From: an uncultured Pelagibacteraceae bacterium
GTDB lineage: Bacteria; Pseudomonadota; Alphaproteobacteria; Pelagibacterales; Pelagibacteraceae
Reading direction: 5' to 3'
Assembly: GCA_902602655.1 (NCBI GenBank)
Contig: CACKRM010000007.1
Coordinates: 1-39,168 of the forward strand
Length of the DNA: 39,168 nucleotides
How positions within the stretch are numbered: position 1 is the stretch's first letter; each line of letters begins with the position of its first letter. Below are positions 8,039 through 16,165 of the stretch, piece after piece. The position numbers and the translations under genes are program-made. Under the pieces are notes generated by a model. That model ran no database searches, was not told where the DNA came from, and was given only the letters and a program-made list of their open reading frames with translations.

Positions 8039-8723
8039 ATAATTTTTTTCTTATCATTTTAAGATCAATCCATGCAAGTTTCTTTTGATCAGGCTGTCTC
8101 ATTAAAAAGGCAGGATGGAAAGATGCTATTACTTCGGTTTTACATAAACCAATTTGTTTTTGAGTCCATTTACCTCTGGCCTTAGAAATAACCTCTTGAT
8201 TTCCAATTATAGCGTTTAGAGCTGTACTTCCGAGAAGAACTAAAATTTTTGGGTTTATTATTTCAATATGCTTAGTCAAAAAAGGTAGATATCTTTTTAT
8301 TTCTTCTTCAGAAGGCTTTCTATTCATCGGAGGTCTATAATTAACAACATTGGAAATATATACATTCTGTCTATTTAAATTAATTGAATTCAACATTTTA
8401 TCTAAAAGTTGACCCGCTCTTCCTACAAAGGGCAAACCTTCCTTATCTTCATTGGCCCCAGGGCCTTCTCCGATAATCATTACTGATGCGTCAGGATTTC
8501 CATCTGCAAAGACTAGATTATTTGCATTTTTTTTTAATTCACAGTTTTTTATTGAGCTAATTGTTATAATAAGTTTTTCAAGTTTTTCTAATTTTTTCTT
8601 GTTTGTAGCAAAAGGTTTTTTGTTATACCTATTTATTGATTGATTATTATAAACTAGGTTATAATTTATCAAATTGTAATATTTTACAAGTTTTGCAAAT
8701 TTATTATTAATTTTTTTTGTCAT
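8010..8723 (-). CDS. Uracil-DNA glycosylase, family 4-like, with reduced cysteine set
   Basis: This 237-residue protein belongs to the UDG superfamily (family 4/5-type, also annotated as SPO1 DNA polymerase-like). Motif 1 is VMIIGEGPGANEDKEGLPFVG, followed by RAGQLLDKML, YISNVVNYRPPMNRKPS and the C-terminal catalytic-loop motif ASFHPAFLMRQ. Family 4 enzymes normally bind a 4Fe-4S cluster with four Cys. Here only one of these seems present (NCELKK); the positions around NYRPP and before PFLTKH are not Cys, so the cluster is probably absent. The first ~50 residues are basic and variable. It overlaps rnhB and is divergent from the TPR gene with only 8 bases between start codons. The role in removing uracil from DNA is from the family. 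Confidence 0.83.
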   Translation of the reverse strand: MTKKINNKFAKLVKYYNLINYNLVYNNQSINRYNKKPFATNKKKLEKLEKLIITISSIKNCELKKNANNLVFADGNPDASVMIIGEGPGANEDKEGLPFVGRAGQLLDKMLNSINLNRQNVYISNVVNYRPPMNRKPSEEEIKRYLPFLTKHIEIINPKILVLLGSTALNAIIGNQEVISKARGKWTQKQIGLCKTEVIASFHPAFLMRQPDQKKLAWIDLKMIRKKLFDLKTKIET

Positions 8724-8731
8724 ATTATATT

Positions 8732-10441
8732 ATGAAATTTAAAACACATATTTATTTTTTATTATACTTATTTTTATTTTTAAACATATCAAATTTACTC
8801 TACAGCAGTAACTATCATAAAGCTTATAAGGCAGAAAACATTTCCCGATACTTTTCAGCAGCAGTTTCAATTTATGACAACGATTACGCGAATTCTTATA
8901 AAAATCTTAAACAAATTGAAAATATAAAATTAAATCATGGAAATTTTCATAACAATTATCAACAGACTTTAATAAACTTAGGAAAATTTAGAGAGGCATA
9001 TTTTTTTTCAAAAAAATTAGAAGGAAAGAATCTAGATACATTTGAAAGTAATTTAATTATTGGTGTTTATTATTTAAAAAATAAAAATTCAAAAAAAGCT
9101 CAAAAGTATTTTAAAAAGATAAAAGATAAATCTGGAAAGGATCCATTAAAAACGCTGATATCTGTTTCTTTAATAAACTGGACTAGTTTTACTAATCTCA
9201 ACTTAACCGATGCGTTAAGTCTTAATAATAATATTCCCAAAAATTTTGAAAATGTAAAAAAAATTCAAAACGCATTTACTCATTGTTATTATAGTTCAAA
9301 CCAAACAGATCAAATTTTTTATAAACTTCATGAGAGCGAAGAGGTAAATTTTTCTAGATATAGTTTTTTTCACGCAAATTATTTGCATAGCCTAGGAGAG
9401 GGTAAAAAAGGGGAGGCTTTGCTCGAAGAGTCCTTAAAAAATAATCCAAGAAATTTAATTTTAAATCAACTAAAAAAAGATATTAAGATAAATAATAATA
9501 AAAAATTTGTAGATAAATTCGATTGCAAAAATATATCAAATGTAATTGCAGAAATTTTTTACGTATTTGCTAATTCTTTATCATCCCAATCAATCTATAA
9601 GTTGTCAAACTTTTATCTAAGTATTGCTAAATATTTAAATCCTGATTTTTCTTCTTATCAAATTTTATACGCGGAAAATTTTTATTATGAAAATAATTTA
9701 GATGAGTCAAAAAAAATTTATGAAAATATTTCAAGAAAGAGCAGTACTTATAAATGGTACGCCTCTAAACAAATTTCAAAAATTTTCTTATTAAAAAAGG
9801 AAAAAGATAAAGCAATAAATTTAATGAAAAAAACTTTTGACAATATGAAGAATCCCTCTGTTTATGAAATTTACGATTATGCTAGCTTTTTAAGAAGAAA
9901 TGAAAAATTTGATAGTTGTATAAAAAATTATTCTAAAATTTTAAAATTAATTGATAAAAAAAATTCTCTCTACCCAAAAGTAACTGACGGAAGAGGCATT
10001 TGTTATGAGAGAACCAACAACTGGAAGAACGCAGAAAAAGATTTTCTTAATTCATTAAGCGTTCAACCTGACCAAGCGTATGTAATAAATTACTTAGCAT
10101 ATTCCTGGATAGAAAAAGGTATTCATATAGAAAGGTCCTTAGCGATGTTAGAAAAGGCAAATGAATTGAAAAGTAATGATGGGTATATAATAGATTCATT
10201 AGGATGGGCTTTATATAAGCTTAAAAAATATGATGAATCTGAAAAGTTTCTTAGACTTGCAGTGCAAATAATGCCATCAGATCCGATAGTAAATGATCAT
10301 TATGGAGATTCGCTTTGGATGAACAAAAAAAATCTTCAAGCAAGATATTATTGGAATTATGTTTTAAATTTAGAAGATGCTGAAGAAAAGTTGAAAAATA
10401 CTATTAAGAAAAAACTTATCTTTGGTTTACAACTTGAATAA
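8732..10441 (+). CDS. Exported tetratricopeptide-repeat protein
   Basis: This protein has a hydrophobic N-terminal signal (FLLYLFLFLNISNLLYSS) and then a chain of degenerate TPR helical pairs. The clearest repeats are in the last 150 residues (AYVINYLAYSWIEKG, GYIIDSLGWALYKLKKYDESEKF, PIVNDHYGDSLWMNKKN). TPR arrays bind proteins. This C-terminal pattern is common in alphaproteobacterial proteins encoded just before ispE, but I know no assigned function. I choose the ATG at 8732 over the TTG at 8717 in the track: the signal peptide begins cleanly there and it leaves an 8-base gap to the divergent glycosylase start. The gene ends 6 bases before ispE, suggesting an operon. Periplasmic or outer-membrane-associated location is inferred from the signal sequence. 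Confidence 0.8.
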   Translation: MKFKTHIYFLLYLFLFLNISNLLYSSNYHKAYKAENISRYFSAAVSIYDNDYANSYKNLKQIENIKLNHGNFHNNYQQTLINLGKFREAYFFSKKLEGKNLDTFESNLIIGVYYLKNKNSKKAQKYFKKIKDKSGKDPLKTLISVSLINWTSFTNLNLTDALSLNNNIPKNFENVKKIQNAFTHCYYSSNQTDQIFYKLHESEEVNFSRYSFFHANYLHSLGEGKKGEALLEESLKNNPRNLILNQLKKDIKINNNKKFVDKFDCKNISNVIAEIFYVFANSLSSQSIYKLSNFYLSIAKYLNPDFSSYQILYAENFYYENNLDESKKIYENISRKSSTYKWYASKQISKIFLLKKEKDKAINLMKKTFDNMKNPSVYEIYDYASFLRRNEKFDSCIKNYSKILKLIDKKNSLYPKVTDGRGICYERTNNWKNAEKDFLNSLSVQPDQAYVINYLAYSWIEKGIHIERSLAMLEKANELKSNDGYIIDSLGWALYKLKKYDESEKFLRLAVQIMPSDPIVNDHYGDSLWMNKKNLQARYYWNYVLNLEDAEEKLKNTIKKKLIFGLQLE

Positions 10442-10447
10442 TTATTA

Positions 10448-11290
10448 ATGATTAGATCATATTGTAAAATTAACCTTTCTTTACGTGTAATAAAAAAACT
10501 TAAATCAGGGCTGCACAATATTCAATCAAATATATTTATTTTAAATTTATTTGATGAAATAGAGATCAGCAAATTAAAAAAAAAAAGTGATCTAGTAATT
10601 TTTAAAGGTCAATTTAAGAAACATATCAATCCAAAAAAAAATTCAATTACTGAAACATTAAGATTGTTGCGACAAAAAAAATTAATAAAGGTTAATCAAT
10701 TTTATAAAGTCACCGTTCTTAAAAAAATTCCAGTTTTCGCTGGCTTTGGCGGTGGTACAAGCAACTCTTATTTTGTAACTAAATACTTTTTAAAAAATAA
10801 AATTAATAATAAAAAAATTATCAAAGAACTCGAGAAAAAGATCGGCTCTGATTTAAGGGTTTTTAAACATCAACAGATGTACCAAATAAGTTTAAGACAA
10901 TTCAATAAATTTAAAAAAAAATTAAATTTTTATTTTGTGCTTGTTTATCCAAACTTAAGATGTTCTACAAAGATGATTTATGCAAGAGTAAAAAATTTAA
11001 GTAAATTTCAAAAAGATGTAACTTCTAATGTTAAATCAAAAAACAATTTTATTGATATAATTAAAGAAGATAAAAACGACCTCGAAAAAATATCAATTTT
11101 AAAGTATCCAAAAATAAGAAAAGTTTTAAGCAGCCTTTCTATGCAAAATAAATGTATATTATCAAGAATGACCGGATCAGGTTCTGCATGTTTTGGAATG
11201 TTTTCCACAAAAAAATCAGCATTATTGGCATTGAGAAAAATTAAAAATAAATTTCCTGGATACTGGTGCGTAACAGCAAAATCTATTTAA
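10448..11290 (+). CDS. ispE: 4-diphosphocytidyl-2-C-methyl-D-erythritol kinase
   Basis: IspE phosphorylates CDP-methylerythritol in the non-mevalonate isoprenoid pathway. GHMP-kinase features are visible: an N-terminal SYCKINLSLRV with the conserved Lys, the ATP-loop PVFAGFGGGTSNS (residues ~96-108), a GSDLRVF segment carrying the likely catalytic Asp, and the C-terminal MTGSGSACFGMF motif. Length (280) is normal. The part after GSDLRVF is unusually divergent and Lys-rich; the usual Pro and Gly positions of the GADVPVF...G...GVGE region are not kept. It follows the TPR gene by 6 bases and precedes tRNA-Gln by 34 bases. No better family fits, because the GHMP motifs are in the correct order and spacing. 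Confidence 0.88.
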   Translation: MIRSYCKINLSLRVIKKLKSGLHNIQSNIFILNLFDEIEISKLKKKSDLVIFKGQFKKHINPKKNSITETLRLLRQKKLIKVNQFYKVTVLKKIPVFAGFGGGTSNSYFVTKYFLKNKINNKKIIKELEKKIGSDLRVFKHQQMYQISLRQFNKFKKKLNFYFVLVYPNLRCSTKMIYARVKNLSKFQKDVTSNVKSKNNFIDIIKEDKNDLEKISILKYPKIRKVLSSLSMQNKCILSRMTGSGSACFGMFSTKKSALLALRKIKNKFPGYWCVTAKSI

Positions 11291-11324
11291 TTATCAATTT
11301 TTATGATATATCAAAATCATACAT

Positions 11325-11398
11325 TGGGGCATAGCCAAGCGGTAAGGCAGTGGTTTTTGGTACCACCATCCTAGGTTCGAATCCTAGTGCCCCAGCCA
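11325..11398 (+). tRNA. tRNA-Gln (UUG anticodon)
   Basis: A complete cloverleaf is seen. The acceptor stem TGGGGCA pairs with TGCCCCA (7 bp) and the D-arm is GCC/GGC. The anticodon arm is GTGGT-TTTTGGT-ACCAC with TTG at positions 34-36. The variable loop has 4 bases, the T-arm is CTAGG-TTCGAAT-CCTAG, the discriminator is G, and CCA is encoded. The encoded CCA ends at 11398, five bases before the ATG of the CCA-adding enzyme gene. Confidence 0.97.
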
Positions 11399-11403
11399 AA
11401 TGA

Positions 11404-12699
11404 ATGAAACAATTGATAACAAAAACTAAAATATATCAAAGAGTAAAAAAAATATTTTCACCATTTTACAAGCAGAAAATTATTTCAAAAATTTTTAGTA
11501 TTTTAGAAAAAGATTTTCCTAAAGACAAAAAAGTTGCGATGTTTGTTGGTGGATGCGTTAGAAAATATATTTGTAATGAAGAAATAGATGATATTGATAT
11601 TGCAACAATTTTAACTCCTGAAGAGGTTAAAAAAAAATTTGAAGGTACAGGAATTAAGGTTCTTGACACAGGAATAGAACATGGATCAGTAACTTTAGCA
11701 TATAAAGATAATAAATTTGAAATTACAACTTTAAGAAAAGACATAAAGACTGACGGAAGACACGCTCAAATTTCTTTTACCGATGATTGGCAATTAGATT
11801 CAGAACGCAGAGATTTTACAATTAATGCAATTTACTTAGATAGAAAAGGAAAAATATTTGATCCTCAGTTGGGCTTAAAAGATCTTCAAAATGGAGTAAT
11901 TAAATTTATTGGAGACCCAGGTAAAAGAATAGAGGAAGATTTTTTAAGAATCATTAGATTTATTAGATTTGCAATAGAATACAAACATAAAACTTTTGAA
12001 TCTTCTACTATTGAGGCAATCAAACTTAATTTAAATGGCATTAAAAATCTTTCTAAAGAAAGAATTTTTAATGAGCTTACAAAGATTTTTAAATTAAAAA
12101 ATTTATATGAAATCTTAGAAAGTAAAGAATTACTTGAAATTTTTAATTTAATTTTTCCAGAATTAAAAGAAATGAATCATATTTCTAAATTAAGCTCAAT
12201 AAGAGAAAATCAGTCTCTTAAAATAGATACTGACTTAATACTATCATCAATACTTGTCACTGACACAAAAGATTATGAGTATTTTTGCCATAAATATAAA
12301 GTTTCCAATTCAACAAAAGACAAAATGATATTTTTAGCAAATATTTTTGAAAAATATAAATCTGAGAAACTTTTTTTTACAAAATATTTAAATAAAAAAA
12401 TATATTTTTATGGAAAAGAAAATTTAAAAGAGTTTGTAATATTTCTATACTTAAAAAATAAAAATTTTAAGCAATTGGATTTGCTTGAATTAACAAAAAA
12501 AATTGAGAAGTTTACTACCCCGAACTTTCCGTTCAATGGAAAGTATCTTCAAAAAAAAGGTATTAAACAAGGAAAGATTATGGGTAAAACTTTGAAACAG
12601 TTAGAAAGCGCTTGGATTGAAAATGATTTTTCACTATCAGATCAACGAGCAAATGAAATTATTAAAAAGGCAAATAAATTAAACGTACTGAACATCTAA
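11404..12699 (+). CDS. cca: CCA tRNA nucleotidyltransferase / poly(A) polymerase family
   Basis: This enzyme adds or repairs the 3'-terminal CCA of tRNAs. The class II nucleotidyltransferase head shows MFVGGCVRKYICNEEIDDIDIAT, where GG and the DxD carboxylates bind nucleotide and metal. It continues with GTGIKVLDTGIEHGSVTL and the ERRDFTINAIY motif, then the RNA-binding/neck segment RIEEDFLRIIRFIRFA. The C-terminal helical domain is Lys-rich. At 431 residues it is in the usual range. The ATG lies 5 bases after tRNA-Gln, so processing of a joint transcript at the tRNA 3' end would leave a nearly leaderless mRNA. The 3' end overlaps convergent greA by 21 bases. A pure poly(A) polymerase role is less likely for a single copy in a reduced genome. 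Confidence 0.92.
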   Translation: MKQLITKTKIYQRVKKIFSPFYKQKIISKIFSILEKDFPKDKKVAMFVGGCVRKYICNEEIDDIDIATILTPEEVKKKFEGTGIKVLDTGIEHGSVTLAYKDNKFEITTLRKDIKTDGRHAQISFTDDWQLDSERRDFTINAIYLDRKGKIFDPQLGLKDLQNGVIKFIGDPGKRIEEDFLRIIRFIRFAIEYKHKTFESSTIEAIKLNLNGIKNLSKERIFNELTKIFKLKNLYEILESKELLEIFNLIFPELKEMNHISKLSSIRENQSLKIDTDLILSSILVTDTKDYEYFCHKYKVSNSTKDKMIFLANIFEKYKSEKLFFTKYLNKKIYFYGKENLKEFVIFLYLKNKNFKQLDLLELTKKIEKFTTPNFPFNGKYLQKKGIKQGKIMGKTLKQLESAWIENDFSLSDQRANEIIKKANKLNVLNI

Positions 12700-13155
12700 G
12701 ATTTCAAAATTTCTTTCTCCAGAGGGTGTTTTTACTGTTAATAAGTCATTTATTTTTTTTCCTATCAAAGCTTTTCCAATTGGAGATTTAAAATATATAA
12801 GATTTTTAGCCACATCAGCTTCATCTTTACCAACAATTCTATATTTAACTTTTTTTTTATTTTCTAGATCATTCACAGTTACTGTTGAACCAAATATAAC
12901 ATTTCCATTGTTTTCGATCTTTGTTACGTCAATGACATTAGCTCTAGCAATAATATCATTAATAGATATTACTCGACTTTCTAATTGAGCCTGCTGCTCT
13001 TTTGCAGCATGATACTCTGCATTTTCTTTTAAATCACCATGAGATCTTGCCTCTGCTATTGCGGATACAATTTTTGGTCTTTTAATATTTTTAAGTTCCT
13101 CAAGCTCTTCTTTAAGCTTGCTTAACCCAGTCAGTGTTATAGGTTCTTTATCCAT
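12679..13155 (-). CDS. greA: Transcription elongation factor GreA
   Basis: GreA rescues backtracked RNA polymerase by stimulating transcript cleavage through its secondary channel. The N-terminal coiled coil includes LKENAEYHAAKEQQAQLESRV, with the acidic tip just before it (ARSHGDLKENAEY). The C-terminal FKBP-like domain ends with SPIGKALIGKKINDLLTVKTPSGERNFEIL. Length (158) is standard. The ATG directly follows the hemF stop with no spacer, so it is likely co-transcribed with hemF. Its 3' end overlaps convergent cca. Confidence 0.97.
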   Translation of the reverse strand: MDKEPITLTGLSKLKEELEELKNIKRPKIVSAIAEARSHGDLKENAEYHAAKEQQAQLESRVISINDIIARANVIDVTKIENNGNVIFGSTVTVNDLENKKKVKYRIVGKDEADVAKNLIYFKSPIGKALIGKKINDLLTVKTPSGERNFEILDVQYV

Positions 13156-14007
13156 TTATTTCCATTTTGCGTTTGGGGGTAATGACATTAGTATTGCTTC
13201 TAAGTCTCCTCCAGAATTTAATCCAAATTTTGTTCCTCTATCGTAAAGAATATTAAATTGTATATATTTTGCTCTTTTCAAAAGTTGTTTATTTTTCTCC
13301 AAAGCTTTCCAACTAAGATTTTGTTTTGTTTTAATAAGAACATTGGTAATATCCAAAAAACCAATTCCTAAATCTCTTACAAACTTAAAATTTTCAAACC
13401 AATTTTTATTTTCGTAATCAAAAAAAATTCCACCAATGCCTCTTGTCTCCTGGTGGTGAGCTAAATAAAAGTACTTATCACACCAGTTTTTATAAAACTT
13501 ATAATTTTTTTTGTTAGATTCACAGATTTTTTTTAATTTTCGATGAATTTTTAAACTCTCTTTTTTGTTTGAAATGCAAGGAGTTGCATCCATACCTCCA
13601 CCAAACCACTCTTTTTCAGTGACTATGAATCTCGTGTTAAAATGTAAAGCAGGTATTTTGGGATTTTTCATATGAGCAACAACTGAAATTCCTGAGGCCC
13701 AATACCTCCCATTTTTTGCAGCTCCTAGAATTTTTGATCTAAATTCCTTTTTAAAAGTCCCCGAGACTGTTGATTGATTAATACCAACTTTATCGAAAAC
13801 CTTTCCATTTTTTAAAATAAAATAAGTTCCTCCACCCTCACTAATATTATTTTTATTCCACTTTTTTTTAATAAATCTTCGCACCTTACCCTTTTTAGAT
13901 TTAGAAAATTCTTTCTCAAAATCCTGAAACTGTTTTAAGATCTGTGACTGTAAAAAAACAAACCAATTACTTACAAATTTTTTTTTTGTTTCGCTGTTAT
14001 TTATCAT
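13156..14007 (-). CDS. hemF: Oxygen-dependent coproporphyrinogen III oxidase
   Basis: HemF converts coproporphyrinogen III to protoporphyrinogen IX using O2 in heme synthesis. Family signatures are visible: GGGTYFILKNGKVFDKVGINQS, PALHFNTRFIVTEKEWFGGGMDATPC with conserved His and Asp residues, HHQETRGIGGIFFDYEN, and the C-terminal YDRGTKFGLNSGGDLEAILMSLPP. The track start is a TTG at 14022; I prefer the ATG at 14007 (MINNSETKK). It abuts greA. The aerobic enzyme fits an oxic lifestyle and supports heme supply for the nearby cytochrome bc1 genes, though it is transcribed in the opposite direction. Confidence 0.95.
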   Translation of the reverse strand: MINNSETKKKFVSNWFVFLQSQILKQFQDFEKEFSKSKKGKVRRFIKKKWNKNNISEGGGTYFILKNGKVFDKVGINQSTVSGTFKKEFRSKILGAAKNGRYWASGISVVAHMKNPKIPALHFNTRFIVTEKEWFGGGMDATPCISNKKESLKIHRKLKKICESNKKNYKFYKNWCDKYFYLAHHQETRGIGGIFFDYENKNWFENFKFVRDLGIGFLDITNVLIKTKQNLSWKALEKNKQLLKRAKYIQFNILYDRGTKFGLNSGGDLEAILMSLPPNAKWK

Positions 14008-14133
14008 TCTTATATAAAGCAATATTTATCATTTTTGAGTTATTTAATTAATTTATAAACTATAATTTAAAAATTTGCTTCAATTACTTTAATTCATCAT
14101 GTATATAAACAAAATAAGCTTTAAATAATAACA
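14008..14133. promoter_or_regulatory. Divergent intergenic region with possible cassette promoter
   Basis: This 126-base AT-rich gap is the longest gene-free stretch in the window and separates hemF (minus) from the cassette (plus). A perfect TATAAT lies at 14061-14066 in the cassette direction. The closest -35-like hexamer, TTGAGT at 14035-14040, is 20 bases away, which is longer than ideal. The promoter call is therefore weak. Confidence 0.3.
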
Positions 14134-15339
14134 ATGAAAAAAAATTTTTCTAAAATACCATATGGCAAAAATGTTTACGACAAGAGGGAAGTAAAAGCTG
14201 TTGTACAAACACTAAAAAACTCAACGCAAATGGGTAAGGCAGTAAATTCTTTCGAGAATAAAGTTGCCAAAACGTTTTCAAAAAAATATGGTTTGATGGT
14301 TAACTCAGGATCATCAGCTTTAATTTTAGCAATTCAAGTAATGAATTTAAAAAAAGGAAGTGAAATAATAACTCCTTGTTTGAATTTTGGTACAGCGGTT
14401 TCCTCTATAATTCTAAACAATTTAAATCCAGTTTTGGTAGATTGTAAAATTAATACTTTGCAAATAGATCCTGATAAAATCGAAGAAAAAATTTCAAGAA
14501 AAACAAAAGCTATTTTGGTACCTAATTTAATTGGAAATGTTCCAGACTGGAGCAAATTAAGAAAAATTGCCAAAAAACATAATTTAATGATAATAGAAGA
14601 CTCTGCTGATACTCTCGGAGCAACCATTAACAATAAACCCACAGGAATATATAGCGATATATCTATAACAAGTTTTTATGGTTCACATACTATTAGTTGC
14701 GCTGGTAACGGCGGAATGTTTCTTACAAATAACAAAAATTTTTTTACTAGGGCAAAAGTTTTAAGAAGCTGGGGTCGTATGTCGACATTAATAAAAGACT
14801 CAGAAAATATAAATAAAAGACTTGGAATTAAGTTAAAAGGTTTTGATTACGACAGAAAGTTTGTATTCTCAGAGGCAGGTTATAACTTTGAGCCTTCAGA
14901 GGTAGGAGCATCTTTTGGTTTAGTTCAATTAAAAAAATTTAATAATTTTAATAGATTGAGAAATAGAAATTTCAATTTACATTGGAATTTTTTTAATAGT
15001 CTAAATGATAATTTTATAGTTCCAAAAATTGAAAAAAACGTAAAAACTAATTTTTTAGCATATCCTATTATTTTAAGAAGTGATGTAAAATTTACTAGAA
15101 AAGAATTTCAAATATTTTTAGAAAAGAATAAAATACAAACTAGACCTATTTTTAGTGGTAATATCTTACGCCATCCAGCATTTAGTAAAATTATAAATAG
15201 TAAAAATAAATTAAATGCATTTGAAAATTCTGATTATATAATGAGGTATGGTTTATTAATTGGATGCCACCAAGGTTTATCAACTAAAGATATTTCCTAT
15301 ATACACTCAATTGTAAAAAAATTTAAAAAAATTAAATAA
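14134..15339 (+). CDS. DegT/RfbH-family PLP enzyme with His at the catalytic Lys position
   Basis: This 401-residue protein has a fold-type I sugar aminotransferase/dehydratase scaffold: VNSGSSALILAIQ binds the PLP phosphate, and EDSADTLGA carries the PLP-N1 Asp. The active-site stretch SFYGSHTISCAGNGG has His185 where aminotransferases have Lys. The same replacement defines sugar 3-dehydratases such as RfbH/E1 and ColD, and neighbouring text (RSWGR, GYNFEPSEVGASFGLVQL) also resembles RfbH. The cysteine-rich insert after RSWGR that holds the 2Fe-2S cluster in RfbH is replaced by MSTLIKDSEN, so the cluster is probably missing. A 3-dehydratase acting on an NDP-4-keto-6-deoxy sugar is the likely role. 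The substrate is unknown. It is first in a five-gene set. Confidence 0.78.
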   Translation: MKKNFSKIPYGKNVYDKREVKAVVQTLKNSTQMGKAVNSFENKVAKTFSKKYGLMVNSGSSALILAIQVMNLKKGSEIITPCLNFGTAVSSIILNNLNPVLVDCKINTLQIDPDKIEEKISRKTKAILVPNLIGNVPDWSKLRKIAKKHNLMIIEDSADTLGATINNKPTGIYSDISITSFYGSHTISCAGNGGMFLTNNKNFFTRAKVLRSWGRMSTLIKDSENINKRLGIKLKGFDYDRKFVFSEAGYNFEPSEVGASFGLVQLKKFNNFNRLRNRNFNLHWNFFNSLNDNFIVPKIEKNVKTNFLAYPIILRSDVKFTRKEFQIFLEKNKIQTRPIFSGNILRHPAFSKIINSKNKLNAFENSDYIMRYGLLIGCHQGLSTKDISYIHSIVKKFKKIK

Positions 15340-15385
15340 TGAACTTATTAGATTATGTATTAAAATTTTTAATTTCAAAAAAAAT

Positions 15386-16165
15386 ATGAAATTTTTAAAA
15401 AAAGTTGTTCAAAATATAAGAAAAAACATAATTGTTTTAACTCACCAAGCAAAGTCATCACATATAGGGAGCTGTCTATCTATCGTTGAGATACTTACTT
15501 ATTTGTATTTCCGTGTTATTAAAAAAAATAGACAAGATAGATTTATTCTAAGTAAAGGACATGGCACTTTGGCACTTTACTGCGTACTTCATGAAAAAAA
15601 AATTTTAAACAAAAAAATCCTTTTTTCTTATGGAAAAAATAATAGTTTGCTCATGGGTCATGCCAGTCATCATGTGCCTGGAATTATTTTTTCAACTGGA
15701 TCTTTAGGCCACGGTTTACCAGTTGCAGTAGGTTTGGCTCTTTCTTCGAAAATAAAAAAAAAACCTAAAAAAGTATATGTTTTACTTAGTGATGGAGAGT
15801 TAAATGAAGGTTCTGTTTGGGAAGCTTTAATGTTTGCCTCCCATCATAATTTAGATAATTTATGTGTTATAGTTGATTATAACAAAATACAAAGCCTAAC
15901 GTCGGTCAAAAATACTATAAAGATTGAGCCGCTGAGAGATAAATTTAAATCTTTTGGTTGCCAAGTAGTAAATATTAATGGGCATAATTTTTCTCATTTT
16001 AAAAGAGCCTTTAAGAGTTCTGCTATTAGAAAACCCAAAGTTATTATTGCTAATACTGTTAAAGGAAAAGGAGTTAGTTTTATGGAGAACAAAATTTCCT
16101 GGCATTATAAATCTCCAAATAAACGGGAACTTGATTTAGCATTAAGGGAGATTGACAATGCGTAA
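15386..16165 (+). CDS. Transketolase-like protein, N-terminal (ThDP-binding) subunit
   Basis: This 259-residue protein covers the pyrophosphate-binding half of transketolase. It has SHIGSCLSIVEILTYLYF, DRFILSKGHGTLALY, FSTGSLGHGLPVAVGLAL and the ThDP/Mg motif LLSDGELNEGSVWEALMF...VDYNK. Transketolases move two-carbon ketol units between sugars. Split forms encoded as two adjacent genes are common outside central metabolism, for example in secondary or surface-sugar clusters. It starts 46 bases after the DegT gene. Its stop overlaps the start of the second subunit (ATGCGTAA), which suggests a 1:1 complex. A housekeeping tkt role is possible but less likely in this company. Confidence 0.85.
   Translation: MKFLKKVVQNIRKNIIVLTHQAKSSHIGSCLSIVEILTYLYFRVIKKNRQDRFILSKGHGTLALYCVLHEKKILNKKILFSYGKNNSLLMGHASHHVPGIIFSTGSLGHGLPVAVGLALSSKIKKKPKKVYVLLSDGELNEGSVWEALMFASHHNLDNLCVIVDYNKIQSLTSVKNTIKIEPLRDKFKSFGCQVVNINGHNFSHFKRAFKSSAIRKPKVIIANTVKGKGVSFMENKISWHYKSPNKRELDLALREIDNA

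Noticed and set aside
14334-14642. Minus-strand 102-residue ORF inside the DegT gene
   Set aside because: It is a shadow frame over conserved PLP-binding motifs with no recognisable domain.
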